The notes below the pieces were generated by a model. The model made no database searches and had not been told where the DNA came from. It saw nothing but the letters and a program-made list of their open reading frames with translations. DNA of 64,000 nucleotides from Oscheius dolichura (taxonomy: Eukaryota > Nematoda > Chromadorea > Rhabditida > Rhabditidae), in assembly GCA_932521035.1 (NCBI GenBank), contig OW051494.1, positions 10,712,001 through 10,776,000 of the forward strand. Reading direction: 5' to 3'. The translations under genes and the position numbers were made by a program. Shown here piece by piece: positions 23,095-34,123 of this stretch (position 1 is the first letter of the stretch; every line of letters begins with the position of its first letter).

Positions 23095-25915
23095 CTAGAC
23101 TTTCTTCATCAGGAGGCGGCGAGCCGTGTTCCTATCCACCTAGAAATATCGTATTTATGGATTAAAAGGGTCAATAATAATACCTGAATTTGAATCTTAA
23201 CGCCGCCTTTTCCTAGGCGCGGTAATGAGCGACAGCTAGATCCTCGGCCAGAACTGCTGGACTCCTTTCGGAAGAAAGGAGTCATCTCGTCGTTGCGACA
23301 ACGCTTTGTTGGCCTGGAAAAGATTACTGTAGCTATTTTTAAACCACACGTTCTTCTGTTTCTTTGGTTTTTACATGAATAATCCCAAAAAAGTGTTTAA
23401 TCCAAAATTAAGCCCTAAATGCGAAAATTTTTCGATCCGAAGGTATTCGTAGCGAGAACCTGCACCCGTAAAGTCTCGGCAGTTGAAAAAAAATTTTTCC
23501 TGGGAGCGCTACAAAACTCTGCTGCCTTTATCCTGCCGAGACTTTATGGGTGCGGGCGAGCCTGGGAAACGTTCCCGAGCCAATTCATCCTAGCAGGGAT
23601 TTTTCCAACTCTTTTGGACCATTTTCGGGTGCCTTTTAAAAAATATTGCTACCGTACATTTGTCTCTTGGGGCCAAAAGAAAAATCAAGAGAAATCGGAA
23701 ATCCCGGTCACCTTTGCAAAAAGATCCCGCATGGAATCTTTTGAGCCCCTATACCCCTTACAGTAACCCTATATTTGGAAAGAACCATAGCCAAAAAAGA
23801 GGTCTCTCTTACTTTCTGTTCTTCATCTGTGTCTTCCTTTTTCCAAGTTGTGATGAAAAATTTTGCGGAAAACCAGACGACGATGACCTCTGAACTGGCT
23901 AAACTTGCTTCTATTCGTCTCTTGAACAGTAATTACCGAAGTATTCGGATCGTCCGTATCTTCCTCGGGAATGGCAATTACCGTAATGTTTTTCTTCTGT
24001 TGGAACTTGGCAAATGCTTCTTCCTGCTGTCCACGAATTTTAGCGGCCTGTACTAAGTCCTTATTCTTAAAATTTGGGATAAAAACGAGCTACAGTACCC
24101 GGGTCGATCATCGAGAGCCCGATCCCCTGCACCCGTAAAATCTCGGCAAGACAACGGTACAAAAGCGTCACAGTTTTGTAACAGTTTTGAATAAAGATGA
24201 TTCTCCTACCGAGAGTTTACGGGTGCAGGGGGGATCGGACAATCGAAGGCCGAGCCACAGTCTCTTCCCCTACCTCTAAAGCTTCTCTCTTCATTGCTTC
24301 ATGTTTTATTGAGCAATACGTGAAATAGACCCGTTTTCGATACCTCCATTGGGAATTATGTAAGGCGTATCTTAATTTCCACACTATAAAAAAGAAAAAC
24401 AAAAGAGGTTACTTGAACTTTCGACTGTCTGAAATAAAATGGTAGACTCGTTTTGTCATCCATCGAAGGTATAATTGTACTGGGAGGAAGAGGAGGGAAA
24501 GGAAGGCTATGATTCGGATTAAAGTTGGATTCCTTTGGCAGTAAAGGCCCTAGAATAATTTGAATTAGTCCAAAATGGTCGAAAATGACAATGCCTCTTC
24601 ATTAAAGCCGCCAAAATCAGCAGAAAGGGCAAAACTAGCGTCTAGTAGTAGAAATACACAAGTTGTATATTGAAAAATGAGCTGAACCCAAAATACTCGC
24701 CATCTCCTCTCCAAGATACCGATAACAAATAATACCTGAAAGATTAATACGATTTTTCCCTTTTTTTGAAGTTTTATCCCCAAACAGTAAGCTCTAATTC
24801 TGTTCCTTTCCACACCGGGAGTGGTCGCTACCCTATTTCTCTGCCACCGGCCAACCGCGGTTGCTGATGGATTTTCCCTACTTCAGCCTGTGGTGCTTCT
24901 CGTCTGCCGTCGTGCAGCCGTGACAAAGAATAGAATCCCCAAGCCGGACTAGAGCATCGAAGCTGTACGCTCTACTGGATTCAAAATCCTAACCAGCCCG
25001 AGACTTCTGCAGCGAAAACAAAAGCAGGTATGGATGCGGACTCCCTCTCCCCGTCCGCCTGGCTACCTGGGAGAGTACTATAGTCCATTCCCAACGGATA
25101 TTCCTCGGAGTAACCTCGCCGCTACAGGACCAGGAAGCTTTCAAACCTGGTCCCGTAGCGGAGACGCGCCCCTAAATTGAATCCGAGGACTATCCGTTGG
25201 AAATGGACTATAACCACCTCATCGTCCGCCTGTAATTCACGCCAGCAAAAAGGGACAAGAGGTTTTTCCCATATTGATTATGGGAATATAATTGTAAAAA
25301 TTGTAAATTATCCCCAAAACATAAGGCCACTATAGTGCCAACCGGTCCCTGAAGCACCCAAGCGTGTCAAATTTCCCGCTATTCCCACATTTTTTGTAAA
25401 AATATCATAAATTATAATTTTTTTGTTTTGAGACGGCTGTTTGTCTGGTTAGCTGTGAAAAACAATAGGCAAGACATTTTCTTTCAAAGTTCCGCCAGTT
25501 GACCGCTTTTGTGAAGTGCAGGTGGAAAAGCGGAGTGAATGGTTTGATAGCGCTAACTTGTACCATTTTTTAGGAAACCGCCCAAAATCTTTTGTAAAAT
25601 ATGTTCCCTGGGCTAAAAATAGCCTACTGACAAAAAATGAGGGCTTCTTTGGGGGAAAGAGCCACCTCTAGAACATGGTGCTTTTTCTCCAGCTGGGAAT
25701 AGAAATGCGGAGCCTGGACCCCATAAAACCGATAATAATATGGTGAACTTACTTTAAAGCTGAAGAAGACAGAATACTGTAACATAGTACAGAGGAATAT
25801 GAATATCGGCATGCCAAGTGTCATACAGTTCCATATATTTATAACAAAGTGGAGAAAATTGAAGGAAAATCCAATTAGTCCAAATAAGCACTCGACGATA
25901 CATACCAGAAGGGCC
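23095..25915 (-). CDS. Putative multi-pass membrane protein gene, incomplete model
   Basis: Exon blocks on the minus strand. 25,915-25,753 encodes two hydrophobic helices ([37 protein letters not shown]). A block from 24,735 joins it in phase 0 ([20 protein letters not shown]). 24,549-24,413 carries another helix ([20 protein letters not shown]). 24,383-24,274, 24,065-23,905, 23,313-23,184 and 23,139-23,095 are hydrophilic and run to a stop. The last three joins are in phase and read as a basic and acidic cytoplasmic tail ending RRLLMKKV. The joins between 24,735 and 24,383 are not resolved, so this could be two genes or a damaged one. About four spans plus a long polar tail are visible; no family recognised. 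Introns contain family A and B repeats. Confidence 0.45.
23459..23558. mobile_element. Palindromic element, family B copy 2
   Basis: CCTGCACCCGTAAAGTCTCG at the left and GCCGAGACTTTATGGGTGCG at the right, with an AT-rich middle. It lies in a putative intron. Confidence 0.8.
23632..23790 (-). mobile_element. MITE-like element, family A copy 6 (inverted, diverged)
   Basis: Contains TTGCTACCGTACATTTGTCT, then CTTGGGGCCAAAAGAAAAAT, GGTCACCTTTGCAAAAAGAT and CAGTAACCCTATATTTGGAA, in the reverse order of family A. Confidence 0.7.
24123..24238. mobile_element. Palindromic element, family B copy 3 (best preserved)
   Basis: Begins CCCCTGCACCCGTAAAATCT and ends GAGAGTTTACGGGTGCAGGG, a near-perfect inverted repeat of about 24 bases around an AT-rich 65-base centre. 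Confidence 0.85.
25079..25212. mobile_element. Fold-back (palindromic) element, about 134 bp
   Basis: TATAGTCCATTCCCAACGGA at the left pairs with TCCGTTGGAAATGGACTATA at the right. An inner pair, CGCTACAGGACCAGG and CCTGGTCCCGTAGCG, surrounds a short centre. Nearly the whole element can fold as one hairpin. Confidence 0.85.
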
Positions 25916-27492
25916 CTGAAACGAAGAAAAAGTTTAGAAAACTTGGTTTTTTCTTTCCCAATCCCATTACGTTTGTTTTTACTGCCAAAAAGTGATCAAA
26001 AGTCCAGGCTCCTAGCTATTTATTTTGTGGAAATTGGAGTTTGGTATCACATTTGGGTTAGCCTCGAAATGGAGACGAAACCAACAGTGACGCTGTACCT
26101 TTAGGGATCACGGAGAAATTAGTGTTCTTCGAGAAGGTTTTCGAAGGTTCCTGATTCGGAAAGAACTTCGTTTTTCTTCTCTTCTATGACAAAACAAAAA
26201 ATTAAGGCAAAAGTAGGGTAAAATATGGTGAGAAGAGGTTCTAACTCGGCTGACAACGGTATGGATCTCGTCAGCTGAGTTCATTTAAAAATAAAAAGGT
26301 TCCCTTGTTAGATCATGGACAGTTTGATCTTTTTAACTTCGGAAAGTAGGTAGTTCCACTACGAACAAGGTCGGAACCCGAAACAAGGAGTGTTACCCAT
26401 ACTTTGGCTAGTTCTGTAGAAAACGTTGGTCCAAATGACTAACGGCTCAACTTTCAACATTCTGTACTGTAAAACGGTGGGTTTGAGCCATTTTGAACCA
26501 TAATTAAGTTTGATAAGGGTGGTTTCAAGGTATAGCCCGTTGCCAATGAAAAGAGAAGAAATTTTGTACGCGGCTGTTCAAAAACTTTGATAGTCAGGGA
26601 AATTTGCTGGCCAACGTGTTCCCCGAGCGGAAAAAACTTTCCTGTGTCAATTATTTTCGGGGGAAAAATTCAGTGCTTCATTTCTCGCCCAAAAGTTCGG
26701 AGCGGGTCCCATAACGTCAGCAACCGCAATGGGGCCATGACACGGCAGGATCTTTTCATGCCTTTTCATTTCATGAGGGGGAATAGGACGTGTTTCGTGG
26801 TTAGAATAGCTCCCATTTTGAAAACTAGGAATTACGAAGGTCTATAACTCACTGTCGTTTAATTTTAGAATAAGGTGCAAAATAGATTTGTGGCGGTGGC
26901 AGTTTAAAATCTTCTTCATAAAATAAAGAATCGAGCCGTTCTCTTATATCACTGGTTGACATAAGGAGGGAGGAAGCGTGTCACCGAACGGCGGAAAGAC
27001 GTCTCTCTCGGTCTCTCTGCTACACAAAAATGGCCGAAAGAATTTTAACGGTATTTACGAGGCAAAAGATCGTCTTTATCAACTCAGAACAGGGGAGACG
27101 AGAAGGAAGTCAAGCGAACCGCAATGAGAGATGGTGCTACGGGGTTCAGTGAGAGATTTCGATGGCTAATTGATACGATTCGACTTTCAGACTTTTCTTT
27201 TTCTTCGAGGGGAGGAACTAGTTCCTGGTTCAGAAAAATACGTGCACACTGTACGGTACAGTAAAAGGAATCGGAACGGGTGGTAAAACAGCGAATTAGT
27301 AAAAAAGGGAGCTATGGGTCTACCGCTCTTTTTCAACGGAAAAGTCACAATTAAAGGAGTATTCGATCCTTCGCTACAGGACCCACAGAGCAAATTTGAA
27401 ATATTTACCGTAATTTTCAATTAAAAAGTACAAAAATTAGGGAACAGCGCTTTGCCTTCCATTGGACTCGGCCCCCATTAGTATGATTTCGT
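25916..27492. other. Intergenic, no gene recognised
   Basis: AT-rich sequence. One open stretch near 26,193-26,103 follows an acceptor-like CATAG but does not join the downstream exon in phase. Confidence 0.4.
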
Positions 27493-27556
27493 GCACCCCC
27501 TAAAGTCGCCTTTATATATTTGCCCTGCCGAGACTTTACGGGTACAGGGGATCGGA
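27493..27556. mobile_element. Palindromic element, family B copy 4 (partial)
   Basis: The right arm GCCGAGACTTTACGGGTACA is intact. The left arm is short and changed (GTGCACCCCCTAAAGTCGCC). Confidence 0.65.
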
Positions 27557-28811
27557 ATATCGAGGATCGAGTCTCCCCTTGAACTCGCCATGAAATTGTA
27601 GCCGGGTAGATTTTTTCCGACCAGAAAAACGGCATCCGATATTTCCAGCTCTCTTCATTAAATCTAGCTGGCTGGACAAGTTCGTACACTTCGAGCGGGG
27701 TGTTGAGCGGCCAGTTGAAGTGCATCTCTGTAATATTTTCAATAGTTTCTCTATTCCACCATCTCTTTTCCCATTAAGCTGGGATGTGGTCTAATGGCCG
27801 AGACCCGATCTTTTACCTTCAGGCTAATAGCTTCCCCCGTTTTTCATCCGTCTCCCTTGTTGACAGTGTCTATTGATTATCTCCCCTACACAGAGAGACG
27901 ATTGTGGCCGTTTGCACCGCATCAGATCAAATTAATGGCATAGGCCCGTTCCGATACCGGCTAGGTGAATTGTGAAAGCGGAGATCAGTTCCATTTTTCA
28001 TAATTTTTTGGAACGTACTTTTTCAAGAAATACTCAAAAGTCTCCTTTATTTCAAAGAAACAAGTCACCAGAGCTTCCTATTCTTAGATTGCATCCTATG
28101 GCGTCCTGGATGAGCAGAAGATTGTTTTAGACAGAAAGAGGAAGGTAAACCCTCTTTTAAAGAAAACAAAACGCAGAAAATTTGGTTTTTACTCTCGAGG
28201 CGGTCTTCACTTTTGAATTTTCACCTTTTGGAGGGGCTAATGCGCGCTTTCGAACAGAAGTTTTAACCCGGAGATGATAGAATACGGAGAGGTTACCAGT
28301 AATAAGGCGACTTACGTAATTTCCTCCATATGTATTTGAGTTTGGTTTTATTTGGAAGCAGCAGCTGCAGACGGGAGCGCACCGCCGTCGGCGACATTAA
28401 CACCACTAACACACTCTCTTACCCCCCTTGTCCAGTCCGTGGCTTAAGAACCCGGAAGAATGTTGTCGCGAAGCAGAAAAAAGAAAAAGACGAACATTTT
28501 AAACAAGAAAGCACCTTTGATCTATCCATTTCTCCCTTTTCTCAAGGTGAACCCCGAAATTGCCCCCATCTAATCCCCCGGGTCTTGATTGCAAGACTTA
28601 CGTTCGGGATTGGAGAGAACGTGCCACATTGTCCGCCATTCTGCTTTGAGTCGTCTCCGTAATTCTGCCAAATAGGGAAAGAATGGTTTGGATTTGACCG
28701 GGGCATAGGAGGCGCGACGGCCACCCAGCATGGGCGAGAGGAGAGGTCGACCGGAGCAGGGCGATCCACGTGGAAGGCTGAAAAAAGCGAAGACTTTTTA
28801 GGAGGAGGGAG
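27557..28811. other. Intergenic, no gene recognised
   Basis: No supported exon or RNA gene. Short open frames only. Confidence 0.4.
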
Positions 28812-28960
28812 CCTTCTTTTCCAAAAAAATAGGGTACCGTAGCGGGTCGCCAAACATTTGCGCGGGACCTTTGGAGCAAAATGAATCGGGGGTTTGGGAT
28901 TTCTCTGGATTTTTCTTCGCCGGTTGGCCATAAGGTCCCGAAGAGAATCTATTTGTTGAA
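28812..28960 (+). mobile_element. MITE-like element, family A copy 7
   Basis: CTTCTTTTCCAAAAAAATAG, then GGTACCGTAGCGGGTCGCCA, GCGCGGGACCTTTGGAGCAA and CTTCGCCGGTTGGCCATAAG. The right terminus is eroded. Confidence 0.75.
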
Positions 28961-29586
28961 AGAAAGATTAATTTCGAAATTGGGACAAAAGGAAATGCGC
29001 TCTCGAGACGACGGAAGGAAAGAAAACTACACCGCTCGTTAGTAACACGTAGACGACAATAAATTTGGAAACTGTCCAACGGCCGACCGGGGAGAACGCT
29101 GCGAGAAATACTACAGAAGGAAAATAAAGCGGGAGCAGACTCTTAAAATTCGAACTGGGGCTTGATTATCCATGAATCCAAGAAATTATGCCCTATTTTC
29201 TGTAAAAACAAAAAACAATTGAGACTAAACATCCAAAAAATAAGACCTGGTGAATTGTATCGTATGAAGGAGAAATGGAAGAATTCAGTTCACGTGCCCT
29301 TGAATTATAACGGCGAGCTTAGTGCGTAACCTCGTCAATTTTGTTGTTCATTTCATAGAATGACTAACTGTTGCGATTTTGGTGTGGTTCTTAGGAAATT
29401 GGGTAGAAAACTCGGAATTGTTCCATTGAAAAGTGTTTTAGACTGCTTAAACTTCTTGTTTAACCGGTAATTGGCGTTTTCAGGAAGGAAATAAATAAGT
29501 AAGGACTACAAGAAGAAAAGGAAACATAATTCAAACCAGGTAGCCTGCGGCAGCCTTCGGCTGTCGTAAACACAGCAAAAAGGTTT
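28961..29586. other. Intergenic, no gene recognised
   Basis: AT-rich. A small hairpin (CTGCGGCAGCCTTCGGCTGTCG) lies near 29,546, next to the tRNA-like element. Confidence 0.4.
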
Positions 29587-29650
29587 GACAGCGGCGGGGA
29601 TCGAACCCGTCACCGACCGCGCGACCGCTCTCTTAACCACTACACCATGA
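29587..29650 (-). ncRNA. tRNA-like sequence, possible SINE head or tRNA pseudogene
   Basis: Read on the minus strand it has a box A-like TGGTGTAGTGG and a perfect box B GGTTCGATCCC in correct order, about 30 bases apart. The 3' part looks like a T arm and the acceptor 3' side (CGCTGTCA). The 5' acceptor side (AATTTCA) does not pair, so it is not a functional tRNA. Confidence 0.6.
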
Positions 29651-30230
29651 AATTTCGACATGTCAAGTCACAAACGGACACCGTAGCGCTTTAATATATA
29701 GGATCGTAAAATTACGGTACCCTATTTTTTGAAAAAAAAGTTATAACCGAAGTTTTTCACTGAAAAGTTGAATAACCCGCCAAATTCAAGGGTAAAAATG
29801 TCAAAAATAAGGGAAAAATAAGGTGAATAAGGAAATTCTTCGGTAAAAAGTGCCATCAGGGTGAGTCGAATGTTTTGTCAAGTGACCCACTATAGTTTCT
29901 GGTCTGGGAAGCTTTACACCAGAAGAAAAATTGATCTCCACCGGTTGAAAACAACTGTATCAAGACCAGAAACTATTGGGAAAGTACAAAATATGATAAG
30001 AAATGGGGTTTTAAAAGGAAAAAAAAAGCAAAGAGCCGGGGATAATGGCCAGATAGCTGAACGGTTTGACAGTTTGAAATCAATGCGTAGAGGAGGCGCC
30101 CGCTGTCAGAACAGATCGGGTATCTTTTTTGTTTCTCTAAAATTGAGACCAGAGCGACAGAATTAGAGTGAGAGAGAGACAGAGGGCAGGGGGAGAAAAG
30201 GTGGAAAAATGATAGGTTTAAGAAGGCCGC
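29651..30230. other. Intergenic, with a family A end fragment
   Basis: TTACGGTACCCTATTTTTTG near 29,713 matches a family A terminus without the rest. No gene recognised. Confidence 0.45.
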
Positions 30231-30599
30231 CGGAACTTAGTTACGCCGTAAGCAGGGGGTCCGGGGGGCGCAGCCCCCCGGAATTCTCACTGGGAGTTTG
30301 GAGCTCTGTAACATTTTAATATCACAATATTTGAAATTCCAGGGTAAGAATCCGGGAGGCTGCGCCCCCCGGACACCCTGCTTAGTGGCCGCAGGCATGT
30401 CGACGAGGAGCCCCAATCAGGGAGGGGGGTGGTTGTCCGCTGAAAAATAACATAAATATTAGTTGAATAACAAAGGCGGAACTTAGTTACGCAAAAAAAA
30501 TTAACCCGGAACTTAGTTACGGAAGAAAAAAATAGACCGGAACTTAGTTACGGAAGCGAAAAAGGAGGCGGAACTTAGTTACGGCGTAACTAAGTTCCG
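30231..30599. mobile_element. 369-bp element with 15-bp perfect terminal inverted repeats and subterminal tandem copies
   Basis: CGGAACTTAGTTACG begins at 30,231 and its exact complement CGTAACTAAGTTCCG ends at 30,599. Four further direct copies start at 30,477, 30,507, 30,538 and 30,569, spaced 30-31 bases. The last copy and the inverted one form a 31-base perfect palindrome. Inside, 30,250-30,383 is a GC-rich fold-back (AAGCAGGG..TCCGGGGGGCGCAG). There is no coding frame, so if mobile it is non-autonomous. Confidence 0.75.
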
Positions 30600-30955
30600 G
30601 CAGCCGTTTAAGAAGCTGCTGCGTCGCGGTGACACGACACACAAGGTTACGCAATTGTCGCGCGAGGCGCTTAGCAGCACCCGGTTAGGGTTCCGCTCTG
30701 CGTTTCTCTTTCTCTCTCTCTCTTCTTCTAGCATTCTTAGGAATTCCTGCGAGTGTGACACCGGGTAAAAGAGAGATGACCCACGTGGCGGACACCTGAA
30801 CGCGGTGGGGGAGCCTCCCCCTCTCGCTGGGGGGTAGGCAACCGGGAAAGGCGTGAAAGAACCGGGAATTTACAAAAAATGGTAGCCGAAATAATTAGTG
30901 GAGAGGACAAATAAGACGGACAGGTTCTATAGATTGGTTATGTCTGAAATGACGG
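30600..30955. other. GC-rich non-coding stretch
   Basis: Contains a CT run (30,707-30,725) and GC-rich sequence with CCCCCTCTCGCTGGGGGG near 30,817. No gene recognised. Confidence 0.4.
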
Positions 30956-31830
30956 AGATGCAATAACGAGAACTTAATTAGAAAGCCACATAAAACAGGG
31001 TGATGGAAGGCATCTCGAAGAAATTGTCCGCGCGGGCTTTTTTGAAAAACTCTTATGGATATTACAATAACCCAGAGTCGTCTCTAGCTTATTTCCGTCA
31101 TAGATTATCAGCAAGTCCCAAAAAATACAATAGGCCATGGAAATAAGCAATACTCGGAAAAAATGCTCTTTAAAAATGGATAGCCCGTCCGAATGGCTCA
31201 CAACTTTTTACTGAAAAGGGCTACAGCCAAACGGATTGCTGGGGCAGGTACACTACGTGAAGCCCTTTCCAACGCTTATTTAACTTTTCCCGTTGGACCA
31301 TTTCTCGAGTGTTGGCGGGGGTTTGAAACCTTCGTTTAAAACTTCAAACACTGTTTTCGTGGGTAAGACGACAGCTTCCAAATTTTTGATGTAATAGGAG
31401 TGGGGACAACTTTTTTGGCTCTTTCTAATGACGCTTTCCATTTTTCGGTTTATAAGGTACATGGAGACCAGGAATTCGATTGGTAGTAGCGCTTTCCAGT
31501 AAAAAGTTGGGAGTCACTCTCGGACCTACCCTAGTAAAATGAGGAAAAATTGGAGGAAACGTTACTGCCTGGTTTTTTTTGTTAATTTCGTTACTTTCCC
31601 AAGCTTTCCTTATTTTTTCTGAACAAAACGGAAAGAAGACTTTTGGATTGGAGCGCGCTTACTCTAGGATCCGCTGCGAAACCTTTACCACCCGTTCTAA
31701 AGACAAAAGGATCGTATACTAAATAACTAACCTGGTTAATTGTGAAAATATCGGGTGTACTTGCATGTTTGGTGGTCAGAAATGGTAGGACTGATAAAAA
31801 AATATCCACCAGGGAGGGCACAATCTCCGC
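30956..31830 (-). pseudogene. Exon-like fragments of a membrane protein, possibly decayed
   Basis: Three minus-strand stretches read protein-like with hydrophobic helices. About 31,820-31,732 (VPSLVDIFLSVLPFLTTKHA) ends at CAG/GTTAGT. About 31,490-31,280 (ALLPIEFLVSMYLINRKMES) runs to a stop after LEKWSNGKS. About 31,201-31,060 (FFRVLLISMAYCIFWDLLII) is the third. Phases and acceptors do not join into one frame, so this is either a gene with exons I could not place or a relic. Receptor-like, but no family named. Confidence 0.25.
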
Positions 31831-32600
31831 TATACGTCAGAGTTCGTTCCATTCTAATTTATTATTTGTTTCAACTCTCGCCCCCATCATCGTTTTCATC
31901 AACATCTAATTCTTTGTTTTTCTGTTGACGAGCGAAATACAGGCAGAGAACAGACGAACTATTCTATTTTTGCCTTAATTGGTCCTTAAGATCATTGATA
32001 CAGGAAGTTTTCAATGGCGTATGGGTCAAGTGCCCGTCTCGGGCAACCAGAGCCTGATTATTAGCCGGGAGCTTTGGTCTGAGGCGTTTTTTCTGCTGAA
32101 TAAAATGACCTTCATGCGTGCTGATGACCTGTTTGAGGGTGGCGGGGATGACTCACGCCCCCGGGAAACCTCTAAGTGTTCAAAAAATGAGGAGCGACCT
32201 GCGGTGACTCAACCCCCTGATCGAATTAGGGCTCTCCTCTTGCAAGTGAGGTCATAATTTCCTGACTCCCGGGAGATTTTCCACCTGGAAAAAGGACAAA
32301 TAGATTTTTTTCTATTCACATAGAGGAGAGAAGGATAAATAGGCAAAACTGGTCAGCGAGCGCCATAGCCTGCCCAACTAATTAGATTTCCCTTCTCAGG
32401 AAGTTCCCACCAACCGGTGTAACAGTGGCGAGCGGCAGAATTGGGGAGAAGAATGAAAAGAACTCACACGGCAAGCAGACAGCCACAGAATCTTAGAAAT
32501 TCTTTTTTTTGGATCGAATATTACTCTCCCTTGGAAGCTACAGGCTGCCAGATTTCGTCTTCAGGTTCCAGAGGAAGGATAGTCCAATCCAAAAGGGCTG

Positions 32601-32733
32601 TAGTTCTTTTCTAAAAAGTAGGATTACCGTAAAGGGGCGTAAAACATTCCGCCCGGGATTTTCGGTTCCTCTCGATTTTTCTTCGCCATTTGGCGAAAAG
32701 GTCCAAATCCTATTTTTTGGAAAAAAAGGACTA
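32601..32733 (+). mobile_element. MITE-like element, family A copy 8 (shortened)
   Basis: TAGTTCTTTTCTAAAAAGTA, GGATTACCGTAAAGGGGCGT, CTTCGCCATTTGGCGAAAAG and CCTATTTTTTGGAAAAAAAG. Part of the middle is missing compared with the others. Confidence 0.75.
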
Positions 32734-32879
32734 AAAATTTTGTTTTTGGATAGCTTTTTTTTTGGGTTTTAGGCCTCACCTCTTGAATTTTAAAGTCCTA
32801 GGAAAGACCGCCCTCCTTTGTTTTACCTTTTTAGGTCCTCCCACGAGACGATCCTTCTCCTCTGGCCATTTGAAGGTCA

Positions 32880-33155
32880 TAGTTTACGCAACAAGCAAGA
32901 TTTTACTCCCAAGGAGGAGAATGGCCAAAATTGTCCACGATCTAAAGAGAATTTCGGACTTATCGGCCCTCCAAGGCGGTCCTCTTGATAAGTGGCCACC
33001 ATTCCCCAAATCTGAAAAGGAAAATTTGATATAAACATGTTATGGGAGGTGTATGAAGTCCAAAATGGCTTGTATATGGTGTCCACCTGTCTGGGATGGT
33101 AAATGCCCGTTCCGGAGTGTAGTTTGCCTAAACTCGATTCCGCCACTGAACACAT
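32880..33155 (-). CDS. Putative two-exon gene start, low confidence
   Basis: ATG at 33,155 opens 23 codons (MCSVAESSLGKLHSGTGIYH) to CAG/GTGGAC. A second exon starts at 33,011 after TTTTCAG and continues in phase (GMVATYQEDRLGGPISPKFS) to a possible donor. A different frame of the second exon encodes a hydrophobic helix (SWTILAILLLGSKILLVA), so the correct frame is uncertain. Confidence 0.27.
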
Positions 33156-33464
33156 GTGCTGAGATAAGACTATAATTGAGAGCGATGGAGTGTTCAGTAG
33201 AATTTGATCGGAATTATCTTTAAAGAAACGTGTTTACTTGAACTAGAGGCACTTTTGCAAGATAACATCGGCAAAAAAACTTTAATACACTACAAAAAAT
33301 GGAAGAGATTTGAGATTACGGTAGCTTTCAGAGGTATCGAAAGGATGCGGGTCTGAATCCAAGGGACAAGTTTTGCGCGTCGGGACCAATTGATAGTTTA
33401 CGGTCAAATTGCCCTGATTATCAAGTTTTTCCAAAAATCAGGGTTGAAATCCCGTTGGAATCGT

Positions 33465-33643
33465 CCTATAGCCTTTTTTCAAAAAAATAAGGTACCGTAC
33501 ATCTGTTTCTTCGGGACCTTTTACCCAAACCGCGAAGATAAATCGAGAGAAATCGACAATCCCGATCACTTTTGTTGAAAAAGTCCCGCGCGGAATGTTT
33601 TGCCACCCGTTACGGTAACCCTATTTTTTGGAAATGAACTATA
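33465..33643 (-). mobile_element. MITE-like element, family A copy 9 (inverted, well preserved)
   Basis: TATAGCCTTTTTTCAAAAAA at the left, CCGTACATCTGTTTCTTCGG, CAATCCCGATCACTTTTGTT, then GTTACGGTAACCCTATTTTT and GGAAATGAACTATA at the right. Confidence 0.85.
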
Positions 33644-34123
33644 GAAGAGTTTTTCTGGGCCATATGGATCCAATTTGGCCGGCAAAATAGCTTCTCGGTC
33701 TTCTTTTCGCTTCACAATAATGCATAAACCTTATCGTGACGGCAGAAGAGGCTTTGTGGCTCAGAAATAGAGAAGACAACTTTTCTGCTTGACTACATCA
33801 AATCGCCGGTGGCTCCATGGAGCTGCCCGTGGATGACTCCTGATGTGATCTTTAACCTGTCGGAGAACGGTCACAATCCGTATAAAGTCTTTTCTGCTCT
33901 TTGCAATCACTTCTCTTGTCTTCTCTTATCTACCGCAGGGCTTTATCAATCGAGCCAGCTACCCCAACAGTCGCAGAACAGAGTCCCGTCCTGCCAGCTG
34001 GCGCCATTGCCTCTCCTCTTTCTCTCTTATCTGACCACTAGAATCTTTACTTCACACGGCCCATAATCCTTTTGGCTCTGGCTTCTTCTTATTATCTTAC
34101 TGTACCCTCCTTTTCTAGAGAAA
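33644..34123. promoter_or_regulatory. Upstream region of the SEC14-GOLD gene
   Basis: No separate gene supported. CTTTTCTAG/AG at 34,112-34,120 is a good acceptor a few bases before the ATG at 34,124, which fits a spliced-leader trans-splice site or the end of a 5'-UTR intron. Confidence 0.45.

Noticed and set aside
24940-25030. Possible tRNA near GGATTCAAAATCC
   Set aside because: An anticodon-like hairpin is present but no T arm, box B or acceptor pairing could be found on either strand.
28542-29079. Three overlapping minus-strand frames
   Set aside because: They run through family A copy 7 and share its TTCGCC/GGACCTTT reading; no start, splice or motif.
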